From: Actinomycetes bacterium
Lineage (GTDB): Bacteria > Actinomycetota > Thermoleophilia > BMS3ABIN01
Direction: 5' to 3'
NCBI GenBank assembly: GCA_021790075.1
Contig: JAJYIN010000073.1
Coordinates: 1 to 9,420 of the forward strand
DNA: 9,420 bases
Notes under the pieces: model-generated
What the model was told of the DNA's origin: nothing
What the model saw: only the letters and a program-made list of their open reading frames with translations
Database searches by the model: none
Translations under genes and position numbers: made by a program
Part shown: positions 1-5,602 of the stretch, piece by piece
How the letters are laid out: every line of letters begins with the position of its first letter
How positions within the stretch are numbered: position 1 is the first letter of the stretch

Positions 1-609
1 CTGGGCAGCCCATGAGGCCCGGTAACCGGACTGGCAGACGAAGATCAGGATATCGTTCTTCTTGATGCTGCCGTCGGCTACCAGGGCGTTGAGGTAGTCG
101 GCGTAGTTTGGATTTTCCTGCATCCTGATGTTCCAGAGAGATACGTACGGGACCCCGTCCCAATGGAAGCCGATCCAGTACGGATCGGAATAGGCTTCCT
201 CATACGTCCCGTCAGGCCAGTGCCACACCGGATGGCCGACATTGGTGACCGTATACAGGGGCATACCCAGCGCTATCTGCATCGGACAGACATCGGAAAG
301 ATACTCGAACGATGAACGCACGTCGATGAGATGGACATTTGGGGCCGTGGCGTTGCCGTGGTTGGCGTCATTGGCCAGGAGCGCATCTACCTGGGAAGGC
401 AGCAGTATTTCCGTATAACTGCCGGGACCGGGAAGCGGCGCCGGCGTGAATCCGGGAACCGGCGGCGGCACGGGCGGGAGCGTATAAGTGGTGGCGGACG
501 CGCTATCGAGCGGTCCGCTGGTGGCGATCATGATGACCACGATAGCCACCAAGGGCAGCAGAAGCAGCAGGCTTCGCGGCCGCAGGGTACTGCGGGCTAT
601 AACCTTCAT
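1..609 (-). CDS. Membrane-anchored or secreted rhodanese-like domain protein (C-terminus beyond the left edge)
   Basis: The frame is open from an ATG at 609 to the window edge, giving 203 residues. An AGGAGG ribosome binding site ends 6 nt before this ATG. An in-frame ATG at 615 touches the site directly and is less likely. Residues 13-30 form a hydrophobic segment, with a possible signal peptidase site after Ala39 (A-S-A). A proline-rich linker follows at about 45-63. The rhodanese fold begins at LIDVR (94-98), and the active-site loop CQSGYR (192-197) offers Cys192 as the sulfur-carrying nucleophile. This family moves sulfane sulfur through a cysteine persulfide, here outside the membrane by inference. 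The middle of the domain (about 108-165) is unusual: it is rich in Trp, Tyr and Pro, and lacks the usual GHIPGA-like stretch. It diverges from the ArsR-type gene at 911. The substrate cannot be told from sequence. Confidence 0.85.
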   Translation of the reverse strand, partial: MKVIARSTLRPRSLLLLLPLVAIVVIMIATSGPLDSASATTYTLPPVPPPVPGFTPAPLPGPGSYTEILLPSQVDALLANDANHGNATAPNVHLIDVRSSFEYLSDVCPMQIALGMPLYTVTNVGHPVWHWPDGTYEEAYSDPYWIGFHWDGVPYVSLWNIRMQENPNYADYLNALVADGSIKKNDILIFVCQSGYRASWAAQ

Positions 610-615
610 CCCCAT

Positions 616-715
616 CCTCCTAGTGATTTTTTTTGGGGTTATGGGTGCCCCCCGAGGGCCCCCTTTAACCGGAAAGGGCTTCACCTCCTGCGACGCCGGC
701 AGCGTCTCTTATATA
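616..715 (-). other. GC-rich, potentially structured leader of the rhodanese gene, including its ribosome binding site
   Basis: This stretch lies between the rhodanese start and the AT-rich promoter region and contrasts sharply with it in composition. Read as minus-strand RNA it can form a 5-bp GACGC/GCGTC hairpin (706-692) and a perfect 6-bp hairpin (arms 678-673 and 666-661). It can also form an 8-bp hairpin with one mismatch in DNA (arms 663-656 and 650-643). The last two hairpins share bases 661-663, so their complete forms exclude each other. The real ribosome binding site, AGGAGG, is at 621-616. A second, longer Shine-Dalgarno-like sequence, AGGAGGTGA, is at 689-681 and has no start codon at a usable distance. 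I do not recognise any known riboswitch class here. The structures were found by eye, without energy calculation. Confidence 0.35.
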
Positions 716-727
716 TATTCGCATACA

Positions 728-755
728 ATAATATAGTTGAATTTAATATTTACAA
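728..755 (-). promoter_or_regulatory. Candidate promoter for the rhodanese gene
   Basis: On the minus strand a TTGTAA (-35 like, 755-750) and a TATTAT (-10 like, 733-728) are separated by 16 bp. This would start transcription near 721 and give a leader of about 110 nt. The whole stretch 715-890 is very AT-rich, so chance matches are likely. An alternative -10, TATATT, lies two bases upstream at 735-730. The palindrome TATTTAAATA at 770-779 lies just upstream and could be a binding site. Confidence 0.3.
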
Positions 756-812
756 TGAGGTCATATAAGTATTTAAATAGGTAATATTCACCAAACAGAT
801 ATGGTAGGAATT

Positions 813-846
813 TTGATTTGAACATATTTCCCACCTGTAATAATAT
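813..846 (+). promoter_or_regulatory. Candidate promoter for the ArsR-family gene
   Basis: Two overlapping hexamer pairs are visible. TTGATT (813-818) is followed after 17 bp by TGTAAT (836-841). TTGAAC (818-823) is followed after 17 bp by TAATAT (841-846). Either would start transcription at about 848-853, inside the dyad at 845-866, which is the usual arrangement for an autorepressed gene. The rest of the 610-910 gap is AT-rich and I see no small gene in it. Confidence 0.4.
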
Positions 847-866
847 GTATGAGAATTCTGTAACAT
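845..866. promoter_or_regulatory. Dyad symmetry, candidate ArsR-family operator
   Basis: The sequence reads ATGT-N3-AGAATTCT-N3-ACAT, an imperfect 22-bp palindrome with 16 of 22 positions symmetric. It covers the predicted transcription start of the ArsR-type gene and lies 44 bp before its GTG. ArsR/SmtB dimers typically bind AT-rich dyads of about this length near their own promoter. Assigning this site to the repressor is inference. Confidence 0.4.
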
Positions 867-910
867 TTTTATATGGCTTTCCGCACCATCAATTACAAGG
901 GAAGGCGTAA

Positions 911-1270
911 GTGGACCCCCACGTGAGAGACGACATCTACCGCATGCATGCCCAGATCTGCAAGGCGCTTGCCGATCCCAAACGGCTGCTTATCCTGAAC
1001 GAGCTGCGGGTAGGCGAATGCACGGTGGGCGAACTGGCGACTTCTCTCGAACTTCCCCAGGCCACGGTCTCCCAGCATCTGGCGATCCTGAGGCAGCGGG
1101 GACTGGTCCACTCGCGGCGCCACGGCGTCAATGTCTCTTATCGCATCGCCAACAAGAAGGTGATCAAGGCCTTCGATCTGCTCCGGGAAGTCATGACCGA
1201 GCAGCTCGAGAAGGAACAGGAACTGCATGAGGCCTACAAGGAATCGTCAAAGGGACCGAGCAAGGCCTAG
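911..1270 (+). CDS. ArsR/SmtB-family winged-helix repressor
   Basis: This 119-residue protein starts at a GTG preceded by GGGAAGG with a 5-nt gap. It has the full ArsR-type fold: the helix ICKALADPKRLLILNEL (16-32), the recognition helix-turn-helix TVGELATSLELPQATVSQHLAILRQRGLV (about 38-66), and a beta-wing at HSRRHGVNVSYRI (67-79). A C-terminal helix follows, ending in a charged tail. Such proteins are dimeric repressors released from DNA by metal ions or by oxidation or persulfidation of cysteines. Only two cysteines are present, Cys17 and Cys37. The ELCVCDL-type Cys pair of classical arsenic sensors is absent: the equivalent stretch reads ECTVGEL. The divergent rhodanese gene makes a sulfane-sulfur or redox signal plausible, but the cysteine positions are not those I know from SqrR/BigR. 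The effector is therefore unknown. Confidence 0.88.
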   Translation: MDPHVRDDIYRMHAQICKALADPKRLLILNELRVGECTVGELATSLELPQATVSQHLAILRQRGLVHSRRHGVNVSYRIANKKVIKAFDLLREVMTEQLEKEQELHEAYKESSKGPSKA

Positions 1271-1300
1271 CGCCGGCGGCTTGTCGCATATTCTTTCCTG

Positions 1301-1325
1301 AGCGCCTGCCGGAGGCGCTTTTTTT
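1301..1325 (+). terminator. Rho-independent terminator of the ArsR-family gene
   Basis: A perfect 7-bp stem AGCGCCT/AGGCGCT (1301-1307 and 1313-1319) with loop GCCGG is followed by a run of seven T (1319-1325). It begins 30 bp after the stop codon. The minus-strand side has no T-run, so it acts in the plus direction only. Confidence 0.9.
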
Positions 1326-1332
1326 AATAATA

Positions 1333-1665
1333 GACTTCATCCTGTCCAAATCCCCGTTTCGGCCGCTACTTTTTTTCAAGGAAACCTATCTCGAGAAAGC
1401 GCAAAGATACTATTACGCACACGGGGGAAAGACGATCTTTATAGGGCGCTCCGCCACCGGCATCAAGTCGTTCATCCCCCTGTCTGCCGGCATCAGCCGC
1501 ATGCCCTATGGCTTCTTCCTGCTCTACAACGTGATCGCCTCGGTCATCAATGTGGTGCTGCTCCTGGTGCTGGGATACTTCTTCGGGCAAAGCTGGCAGC
1601 TCATCAACGGGCATATGGGGGTGGCCGGCAGCGTCCTCCTGGCACCGCAGCCACTCAGATGCTGA
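1333..1665 (+). pseudogene. Remnant of a DedA-family membrane protein gene
   Basis: One plus-strand frame gives a recognisable internal piece of a DedA/SNARE-associated membrane protein. It contains LEKAQRYYYAHGGKTIFIGR, then GIKSFIPLSAGISRMP, then a hydrophobic helix ending in LGYFFGQSW. The order and spacing match the HGGK...GR...AG-RMP core of the family, whose members are usually about 200 residues long. Only about 100 residues remain. The N-terminal third is missing, and no ATG, GTG or TTG start with a ribosome binding site precedes the core; the arsR terminator lies directly upstream. The reading ends early at a TGA (1663-1665) that overlaps the 3' end of the MBL-fold gene. The first in-frame ATG (1501) is inside the core. 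I read this as a decayed or deleted gene, not an expressed one. Similarity starts somewhere around 1350. Confidence 0.72.
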
Positions 1666-2464
1666 GTTCCTCCCCGTCCTCAAGGATCATCGTGGGCAGG
1701 AAGATGTGCCTGGCTGAATCCAGCATTTGCTGATGGTAATCATCGCTGCGGAGCGGGTTGAGGTGGCAGAGGACAAGTTCGCCTACGCCCGCTTCGGCCG
1801 CCAGCGCCGCTGCCTGGCGGGCTGACGTGTGGGCTACATAGGTCTCCCGGGCGATATACTCGGTGGCCGGATCTTCCTCCTCAAGCCCGTCGATCCAGGC
1901 TTCGTGCACCAGCAGGCGGACGCCGGCGGAGAAAGCCGCCGTGCCGGGATCGACGCTGGTGTCGGTGGCAAAAACCAGGTGGTCGCCCACCCGGAAGGCA
2001 ACGGAAGCGTCGGCGTGTACCTGGCGGCGCACCCGGACGGAAACGCCGCAGAAGGAATGCTCCCCTTCCCCAACAGGTTCTACCAGGATGTCAACAGGCA
2101 TGTCCGCCAGCGACGTCGGGTTGAACGGCTTGCGGATGATGGAGGCGATCACCTCCAGCGGGTCGAGGCCGGTGACCTCCGCGGCCGGCGGATGCAGGTG
2201 GACCGTGCACCCCTTGAGCATGGCCGGCAGGTAAACCAGGCCGGCGACGTGGTCGAGATGGTAGTGGCTCAGGAACATGTGAATCTCCCGCTCCGCTTTC
2301 AGCTCGCGGGAAAAACGCTCCTCGAGCAACCGGGAAAGCCCTGTGCCTGCGTCGAAGAGGAAGAGCGCTTCCGGCATGCTAAGGAGAGCGCAGGTGGTTT
2401 CGCGGCGCGGCGTCGGTATCCAGCCACCGGTGCCCAGCAGCGTAAAGATCGCGGTCAAGGTCAT
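1655..2464 (-). CDS. Metallo-beta-lactamase-fold hydrolase, RNase Z-like
   Basis: The 269-residue protein opens with LGTGGWIPTPRRETTCALL (10-28), close to the LGTGG-IPTP opening of RNase Z/ElaC-type enzymes, followed by DAGTG (38-42). The metal-binding motif HYHLDH is complete (His67, His69, Asp71, His72). Other likely ligands are His150, Asp168 in FATDT, and a C-terminal histidine in AHTSARQAA (His212) or VLCHLNP (His234). The family hydrolyses phosphodiesters with two zinc ions in the cytoplasm. No RNase Z exosite arm is evident, so tRNA processing is not established. GGAGG lies only 2 nt before the ATG at 2464; a TTG two codons later (2458) would have an 8-nt gap and may be the real start. 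The gene diverges from the YhaM operon, and its 3' end overlaps the DedA remnant by 11 bp. Confidence 0.82.
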   Translation of the reverse strand: MTLTAIFTLLGTGGWIPTPRRETTCALLSMPEALFLFDAGTGLSRLLEERFSRELKAEREIHMFLSHYHLDHVAGLVYLPAMLKGCTVHLHPPAAEVTGLDPLEVIASIIRKPFNPTSLADMPVDILVEPVGEGEHSFCGVSVRVRRQVHADASVAFRVGDHLVFATDTSVDPGTAAFSAGVRLLVHEAWIDGLEEEDPATEYIARETYVAHTSARQAAALAAEAGVGELVLCHLNPLRSDDYHQQMLDSARHIFLPTMILEDGEELSI

Positions 2465-2488
2465 CGCCTCCGTTTCTGTCTGTGGTGG

Positions 2489-2505
2489 ATCCTATGATAT
2501 AGGAT
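2489..2505. promoter_or_regulatory. Perfect 17-bp dyad between divergent genes
   Basis: ATCCTAT-GAT-ATAGGAT has perfect 7-bp arms. It lies in the 93-bp gap between the MBL-fold gene (minus) and the yhaM-like gene (plus), 24 bp and 52 bp from their starts. It contains -10-like TATGAT/TATCAT on the two strands, but I find no good -35 element for either. It could be an operator or part of a shared promoter. Confidence 0.4.
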
Positions 2506-2557
2506 ATAGAATAGACACCGGCCTGACGGCCAAACCCTATTTCAACGGAGCCCGAGT

Positions 2558-3511
2558 TTGAAGGCCATGCTGAAAGAACTGGAGATCGGCGACAAGATCA
2601 CCGACTTCTTCGTCTGCTCGAATAAATCGGTGCGGGTGGACCGCAACGGCAACAAATTCCTCAGCCTGCGGCTGAGCGACGCCAGCGGCAACATCGGCGC
2701 CATCATGTGGGACGTGGCGGATTCCGTCATCGATTCCTTTTCCCAGGGCGACATCATCAAGGTCCAGGGAGTGGTCACCAGCGACAACCGTGGCCAGATG
2801 CAGTTGAAGCTGGATCGGCTCCGCACCGCCACCGAGGAGGACGAGTTCGATCTCTCCAGCCTGCTGCCGGCCAGCCAGCGGAGCGTGGAAGAAATGGAGG
2901 CGGAGCTGGCCCAGGTCCGCGCCGGCATCGGCAATCCTGACCTGGCAGCCCTCCTGGACCTGCTGTTTGACGACCCGGTGATGTACCGCGCGTTCTGCGA
3001 TTCCCCCGCCGCCAAGGGGTTCCATCACAACTATATTCACGGCCTGCTGGAGCACAGCCTCTCGGTGTGCCGGGTAGCGGACGCGGCCGGAGCCCAGTAT
3101 CCCGGCGAGGTCAACCGCGACCTGCTGGTGACCGGCGCCCTGCTGCACGATATAGGCAAGACGGCCGAGTTTGAATACACCACCGCCATCGACTACTCCG
3201 ACAGCGGCAGGCTGCTGGGCCACATCGTTCTGGGCGAGAAGATGGTCGCCGACGCGATCCACAAGCTGGCGTCCTTCCCCCCCGAGCTGGAGCTGCAGCT
3301 GCTGCACCTGATCCTGGCGCACCATGGCGAGTACGAATATGGCTCTCCCCGGCGCCCCAAGACCCTGGAGGCGTTCATCCTCAACCATGCAGACGACATC
3401 GACGCCAAGGCCAACGTGTTCGTGCGCATGCGCACCGAGACGGGCGAACCGTGGAGCGAGTACAACCGGGTGCTGGAACGTTTCCTGTACCTGCGCCGGT
3501 CCGAGGAATAG
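2558..3511 (+). CDS. yhaM: YhaM-type 3'-5' exoribonuclease (OB-fold plus HD domain)
   Basis: The 317-residue length is close to the roughly 314 usual for this family. Residues 8-90 form an OB-fold nucleic acid-binding domain, including KFLSLRLSDASGNIGAIMW and GDIIKVQGVV. Residues 140-317 form an HD metal-dependent phosphohydrolase domain, with His166 in GLLEHS, HDIGK (His197, Asp198), HH at 255-256 and HADDIDAK (His277, Asp279/280). The family degrades RNA, and in some cases single-stranded DNA, from the 3' end in the cytoplasm. The start is a TTG: CGGAG ends 7 nt before it, whereas the ATG three codons later would lie 16 nt away. It is followed after 12 bp by the glycosyltransferase gene on the same strand, so the two are probably co-transcribed. 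I see no functional link between them. Confidence 0.9.
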   Translation: MKAMLKELEIGDKITDFFVCSNKSVRVDRNGNKFLSLRLSDASGNIGAIMWDVADSVIDSFSQGDIIKVQGVVTSDNRGQMQLKLDRLRTATEEDEFDLSSLLPASQRSVEEMEAELAQVRAGIGNPDLAALLDLLFDDPVMYRAFCDSPAAKGFHHNYIHGLLEHSLSVCRVADAAGAQYPGEVNRDLLVTGALLHDIGKTAEFEYTTAIDYSDSGRLLGHIVLGEKMVADAIHKLASFPPELELQLLHLILAHHGEYEYGSPRRPKTLEAFILNHADDIDAKANVFVRMRTETGEPWSEYNRVLERFLYLRRSEE

Positions 3512-3523
3512 GAACTGCCCAGG

Positions 3524-4774
3524 ATGCAGAGGCTTGTCAACCGCCTTCCTGAAGCCCTGCGTGAGGCGGGCTTCATCTGGCTTCTCACCCGGGGCGCCCT
3601 GTTCCTGATGGCGCCGCTGGCCTACCTGACGCTCCCCAAGGTTGATCCGTTGATGCTGGACGTGCCGCCCAAGGTCAACACGGCCCTCACCAACACCATG
3701 ACCGGGCTGCCGCACTACCTGTTCGATATCTGGGCCAAGTGGGATGCCGTCTGGTACCTCGACATCGCCCAGCACGGCTACGCCAAGGGAGATGCCTCCA
3801 CGGCCTTCTTCCCGCTCTACCCCCTGCTGGTGGCCATCTTCAAGCCGCTCTTCCTGGGTAATGGCGTGCTGGCCGGCATCTTCATCTCGCTGGTCTGCTG
3901 CCTGGCCGCGTTCTGGGTTTTTTATCTGCTGGTGAGGATGGACTTCGGCCAGGGAGTGGCCCGCAAGGCGGTCCTCTACATGGCGGTCTTCCCCACGGCC
4001 TTTTTCTTCAACACCATTTACAGCGAATCGCTGTTCCTGCTGCTGACGATCGGCTGCCTCTATCTCGCCAGGCGGCGGGAGTACATGCTGGCGGGGGTCC
4101 TGGGCACCCTAGCGGTGCTTACCCGCAGCGCCGGCCTGCTGCTGGTGGTGCCGCTGGCCATCATGTACATGAAAGACCGGCAGTGGAACTTCCGGAAAGT
4201 GCGCTGGGACGTGCTGCACCTGCTGCTGGTGCCGCTGGGGCTGGGAATCTGGATGCTCTATCTGGGTATCCGCTTTAACGACCCCTGGTTGTTCAATGAA
4301 GCCCAGAGCAACTGGCTGCGCGAGTTCATCTGGCCCTGGCAGGGCGGCCCCATCACCGGATTCTGGCGCGGCTTTAAGGCGGCCTGGGACGGCTTCAATA
4401 CGGTGATCGCCACGAGCGACAAGACCTTCTGGCCCATTATTGACCGTGATCCACGCTTGTGGGCAACCTACAACGTGATGAACTTCGGCTTTGCCGCCGC
4501 TTTCCTGGGCCTGGTGATCGCCGCCTTCCGCCGCCTGCCGCTGGCTTATTCTGCCTACGCCCTGGTGGTGCTGCTCCTGCCCCTCTCTACCCCGTCGACC
4601 TACGTGCCGCTGCTTTCCATGCCCCGTTTCATGCTGGCCGCTTTCCCCCTCTTCATCCTGATGGCGTTGTGGGGCGACAAGAACCGCTGGGCCGACAAGA
4701 CCATAATGGTGGTTTCGCTGTTATTGCTCGGCCTGCTGGCTTCGAAGTTCGTGGTCTGGACCTGGGTGGCGTAA
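3524..4774 (+). CDS. PIG-V-like multi-span membrane glycosyltransferase (GT-C type)
   Basis: The 416-residue protein has roughly nine or ten hydrophobic segments. After the first membrane segment (about 17-37) comes an outside loop with KWDAVWYLDIAQHGYA (72-87), then STAFFPLYPLL (92-102). Together these form the signature of bacterial PIG-V-like mannosyltransferases. Asp74 is the likely catalytic acid by analogy with GT-C enzymes. Further family marks are FPTAFFFNTIYSESLFLLL (156-174) and LTRSAGLLLVVP (199-210). Such enzymes transfer a sugar from a polyprenyl-phosphate donor on the outer face of the membrane; donor and acceptor here are unknown. AGGAAC near the upstream stop codon serves as a weak ribosome binding site for the ATG. 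The gene converges on trpB2, and the transposon starts 9 bp after its TAA. Confidence 0.83.
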   Translation: MQRLVNRLPEALREAGFIWLLTRGALFLMAPLAYLTLPKVDPLMLDVPPKVNTALTNTMTGLPHYLFDIWAKWDAVWYLDIAQHGYAKGDASTAFFPLYPLLVAIFKPLFLGNGVLAGIFISLVCCLAAFWVFYLLVRMDFGQGVARKAVLYMAVFPTAFFFNTIYSESLFLLLTIGCLYLARRREYMLAGVLGTLAVLTRSAGLLLVVPLAIMYMKDRQWNFRKVRWDVLHLLLVPLGLGIWMLYLGIRFNDPWLFNEAQSNWLREFIWPWQGGPITGFWRGFKAAWDGFNTVIATSDKTFWPIIDRDPRLWATYNVMNFGFAAAFLGLVIAAFRRLPLAYSAYALVVLLLPLSTPSTYVPLLSMPRFMLAAFPLFILMALWGDKNRWADKTIMVVSLLLLGLLASKFVVWTWVA

Positions 4775-4783
4775 ACCCGGGGG

Positions 4784-4807
4784 AAACTCGGGGACACCAT
4801 ACTATTT
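4784..4807 (+). repeat. Left 24-bp inverted repeat of the transposon
   Basis: The repeat has the core CTCGGGGACACCATACTATT and is matched exactly, in inverse orientation, by 5579-5602. It starts 9 bp after the stop codon of the glycosyltransferase gene. A tandem 8-bp repeat ACTTTACG (4818-4833) lies just inside it and overlaps the transposase stop codon. Confidence 0.92.
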
Positions 4808-4828
4808 ATTTGCAGGTACTTTACGACT

Positions 4829-5518
4829 TTACGATTCACATCTTTTTAAAGCGTGCGCTGATTGCTTTTTTGGACGGCCCCTGCGTTTTGGTTTCAAAGT
4901 GACACCCAGACTTTGCTCAAGTGATTCCACAAACCCGGTTCGGCCAAGCGGTCTGCCCGTTCTCTGATGGAGTCTGATCTTTTCCAGTTCGTCATCATCA
5001 ATGATTGCAGAGTAGAGCTCATAGTCAGCCTTGATCATTTGATCAAGGCAAGGACTGGTTATCAGAGAATCACTGGAGCCGTTCAGCCTTGAACCCGCGC
5101 TGCCCCATTCATATTGACCCGGAAGGACGCAGAGCCCCGCTCGAACAGGATTCATGTCGATATAACGGGCGGCCCGAAGCAGATGGGCGTCATCCATGGG
5201 ATAAGAGAAGAACCTTCCCTGCCAGAGATGACCCGTCCATCCCTGGCGCTTGTTGATTCTTGAGGTATAGCGGCGATGTGACTCACCAATTGCCAGCTTG
5301 AGACTCAAGAGCGAGCTTGGCACCACGATCATATGAACGTGGTTTGGCATGAGGCAATAGGCCCAGATCTCAACGCCATGAAACCCGCACCATTGCCCCA
5401 AGAGGGCTTTGTAAAACCTATAGTCTTCTTCGCAGAAAAAAGTGAGCTGTCGCCTGTTTCCGCGTTGCGTGACATGATGTGGAACTCCGGGCGCAACCAC
5501 CCGTGCAACTCTAGCCAT
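4829..5518 (-). CDS. REP-associated tyrosine transposase (Y1/HUH, IS200-like fold)
   Basis: The 229-residue protein begins MARVARVVAPGVPHHVTQRGNRRQ-like, the usual opening of this family. The HUH motif is HVH (60-62) within CLMPNHVHMIVVP. The catalytic tyrosine is Tyr119 in the conserved ARYIDMNPVRAG block. Such enzymes cut and rejoin single-stranded DNA through a 5'-phosphotyrosine link, at hairpin-type repeats in studied cases. The C-terminus carries a basic RRGRPKK AT-hook-like motif. I chose the ATG at 5518 over a TTG at 5524 because it gives the family-typical MAR start, and because the promoter at 5554-5526 places the transcript start at about the ATG. The frame is intact and may be active. 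The stop codon TAA is 22 bp inside the left repeat. Confidence 0.92.
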   Translation of the reverse strand: MARVARVVAPGVPHHVTQRGNRRQLTFFCEEDYRFYKALLGQWCGFHGVEIWAYCLMPNHVHMIVVPSSLLSLKLAIGESHRRYTSRINKRQGWTGHLWQGRFFSYPMDDAHLLRAARYIDMNPVRAGLCVLPGQYEWGSAGSRLNGSSDSLITSPCLDQMIKADYELYSAIIDDDELEKIRLHQRTGRPLGRTGFVESLEQSLGVTLKPKRRGRPKKQSAHALKRCES

Positions 5519-5525
5519 GCGCAAG

Positions 5526-5554
5526 CTTATAATTCCAAAACTGGGCTATGTCAA
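5526..5554 (-). promoter_or_regulatory. Strong promoter of the transposase gene, arranged for a leaderless mRNA
   Basis: A perfect TTGACA (5554-5549) and TATAAG (5531-5526) are separated by the ideal 17 bp. Only 7 bp lie between the -10 box and the ATG at 5518, so transcription should begin at or next to the A of the start codon. No Shine-Dalgarno sequence stands at a suitable distance before this ATG. Confidence 0.7.
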
Positions 5555-5578
5555 GTCGCTGGAAAAACCCCTGCTAAA

Positions 5579-5602
5579 AAATAGTATGGTGTCCCCGAGT
5601 TT
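5579..5602 (-). repeat. Right 24-bp inverted repeat of the transposon
   Basis: This is an exact inverse copy of 4784-4807. Its outermost base, 5602, is also the last base of the trpB2 stop codon (TAA, 5604-5602 on the minus strand). The element therefore reaches right up to, and one base into, the coding sequence. Confidence 0.92.

Larger units (their letters stand above)
4784..5602 (-). mobile_element. REP-associated tyrosine transposase element with terminal inverted repeats
   Basis: This 819-bp unit consists of one Y1/HUH transposase gene between perfect 24-bp inverted repeats. It sits between two convergent genes. It is visibly less GC-rich than the genes on either side, which fits acquired DNA. 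No direct target duplication is visible outside the repeats, as expected for HUH transposition. The limits of the mobile unit are inferred from the repeats. Confidence 0.75.

Noticed and set aside
616..715. Known riboswitch classes (cyclic di-GMP, cyclic di-AMP, cobalamin, SAM, ZTP, fluoride) in the rhodanese leader.
   Set aside because: None of the conserved core sequences of these classes could be matched by eye, so no class is assigned.
331..768. A plus-strand open frame of 145 codons across the rhodanese start and its leader.
   Set aside because: Its first half is antisense to the rhodanese gene, it is rich in Arg and Gly, and its tail runs into AT-rich non-coding DNA. No ribosome binding site or motif supports it.
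2537..3775. A 412-codon open frame on the minus strand opposite the exoribonuclease and glycosyltransferase genes.
   Set aside because: It is antisense to two well-recognised proteins, spans their boundary, is low-complexity in Gln, Gly, Val and His, and has no family motifs. GC-rich codon use opens such frames by chance.
4770..4810. A rho-independent terminator for the glycosyltransferase gene at CCCGGGGG.
   Set aside because: The possible stem is short and there is no T-run after it.
4459..4902. A plus-strand frame overlapping the end of the glycosyltransferase gene and running into the transposon.
   Set aside because: It is a shifted frame of the real gene and crosses the transposon boundary, so it cannot be an ancestral gene.
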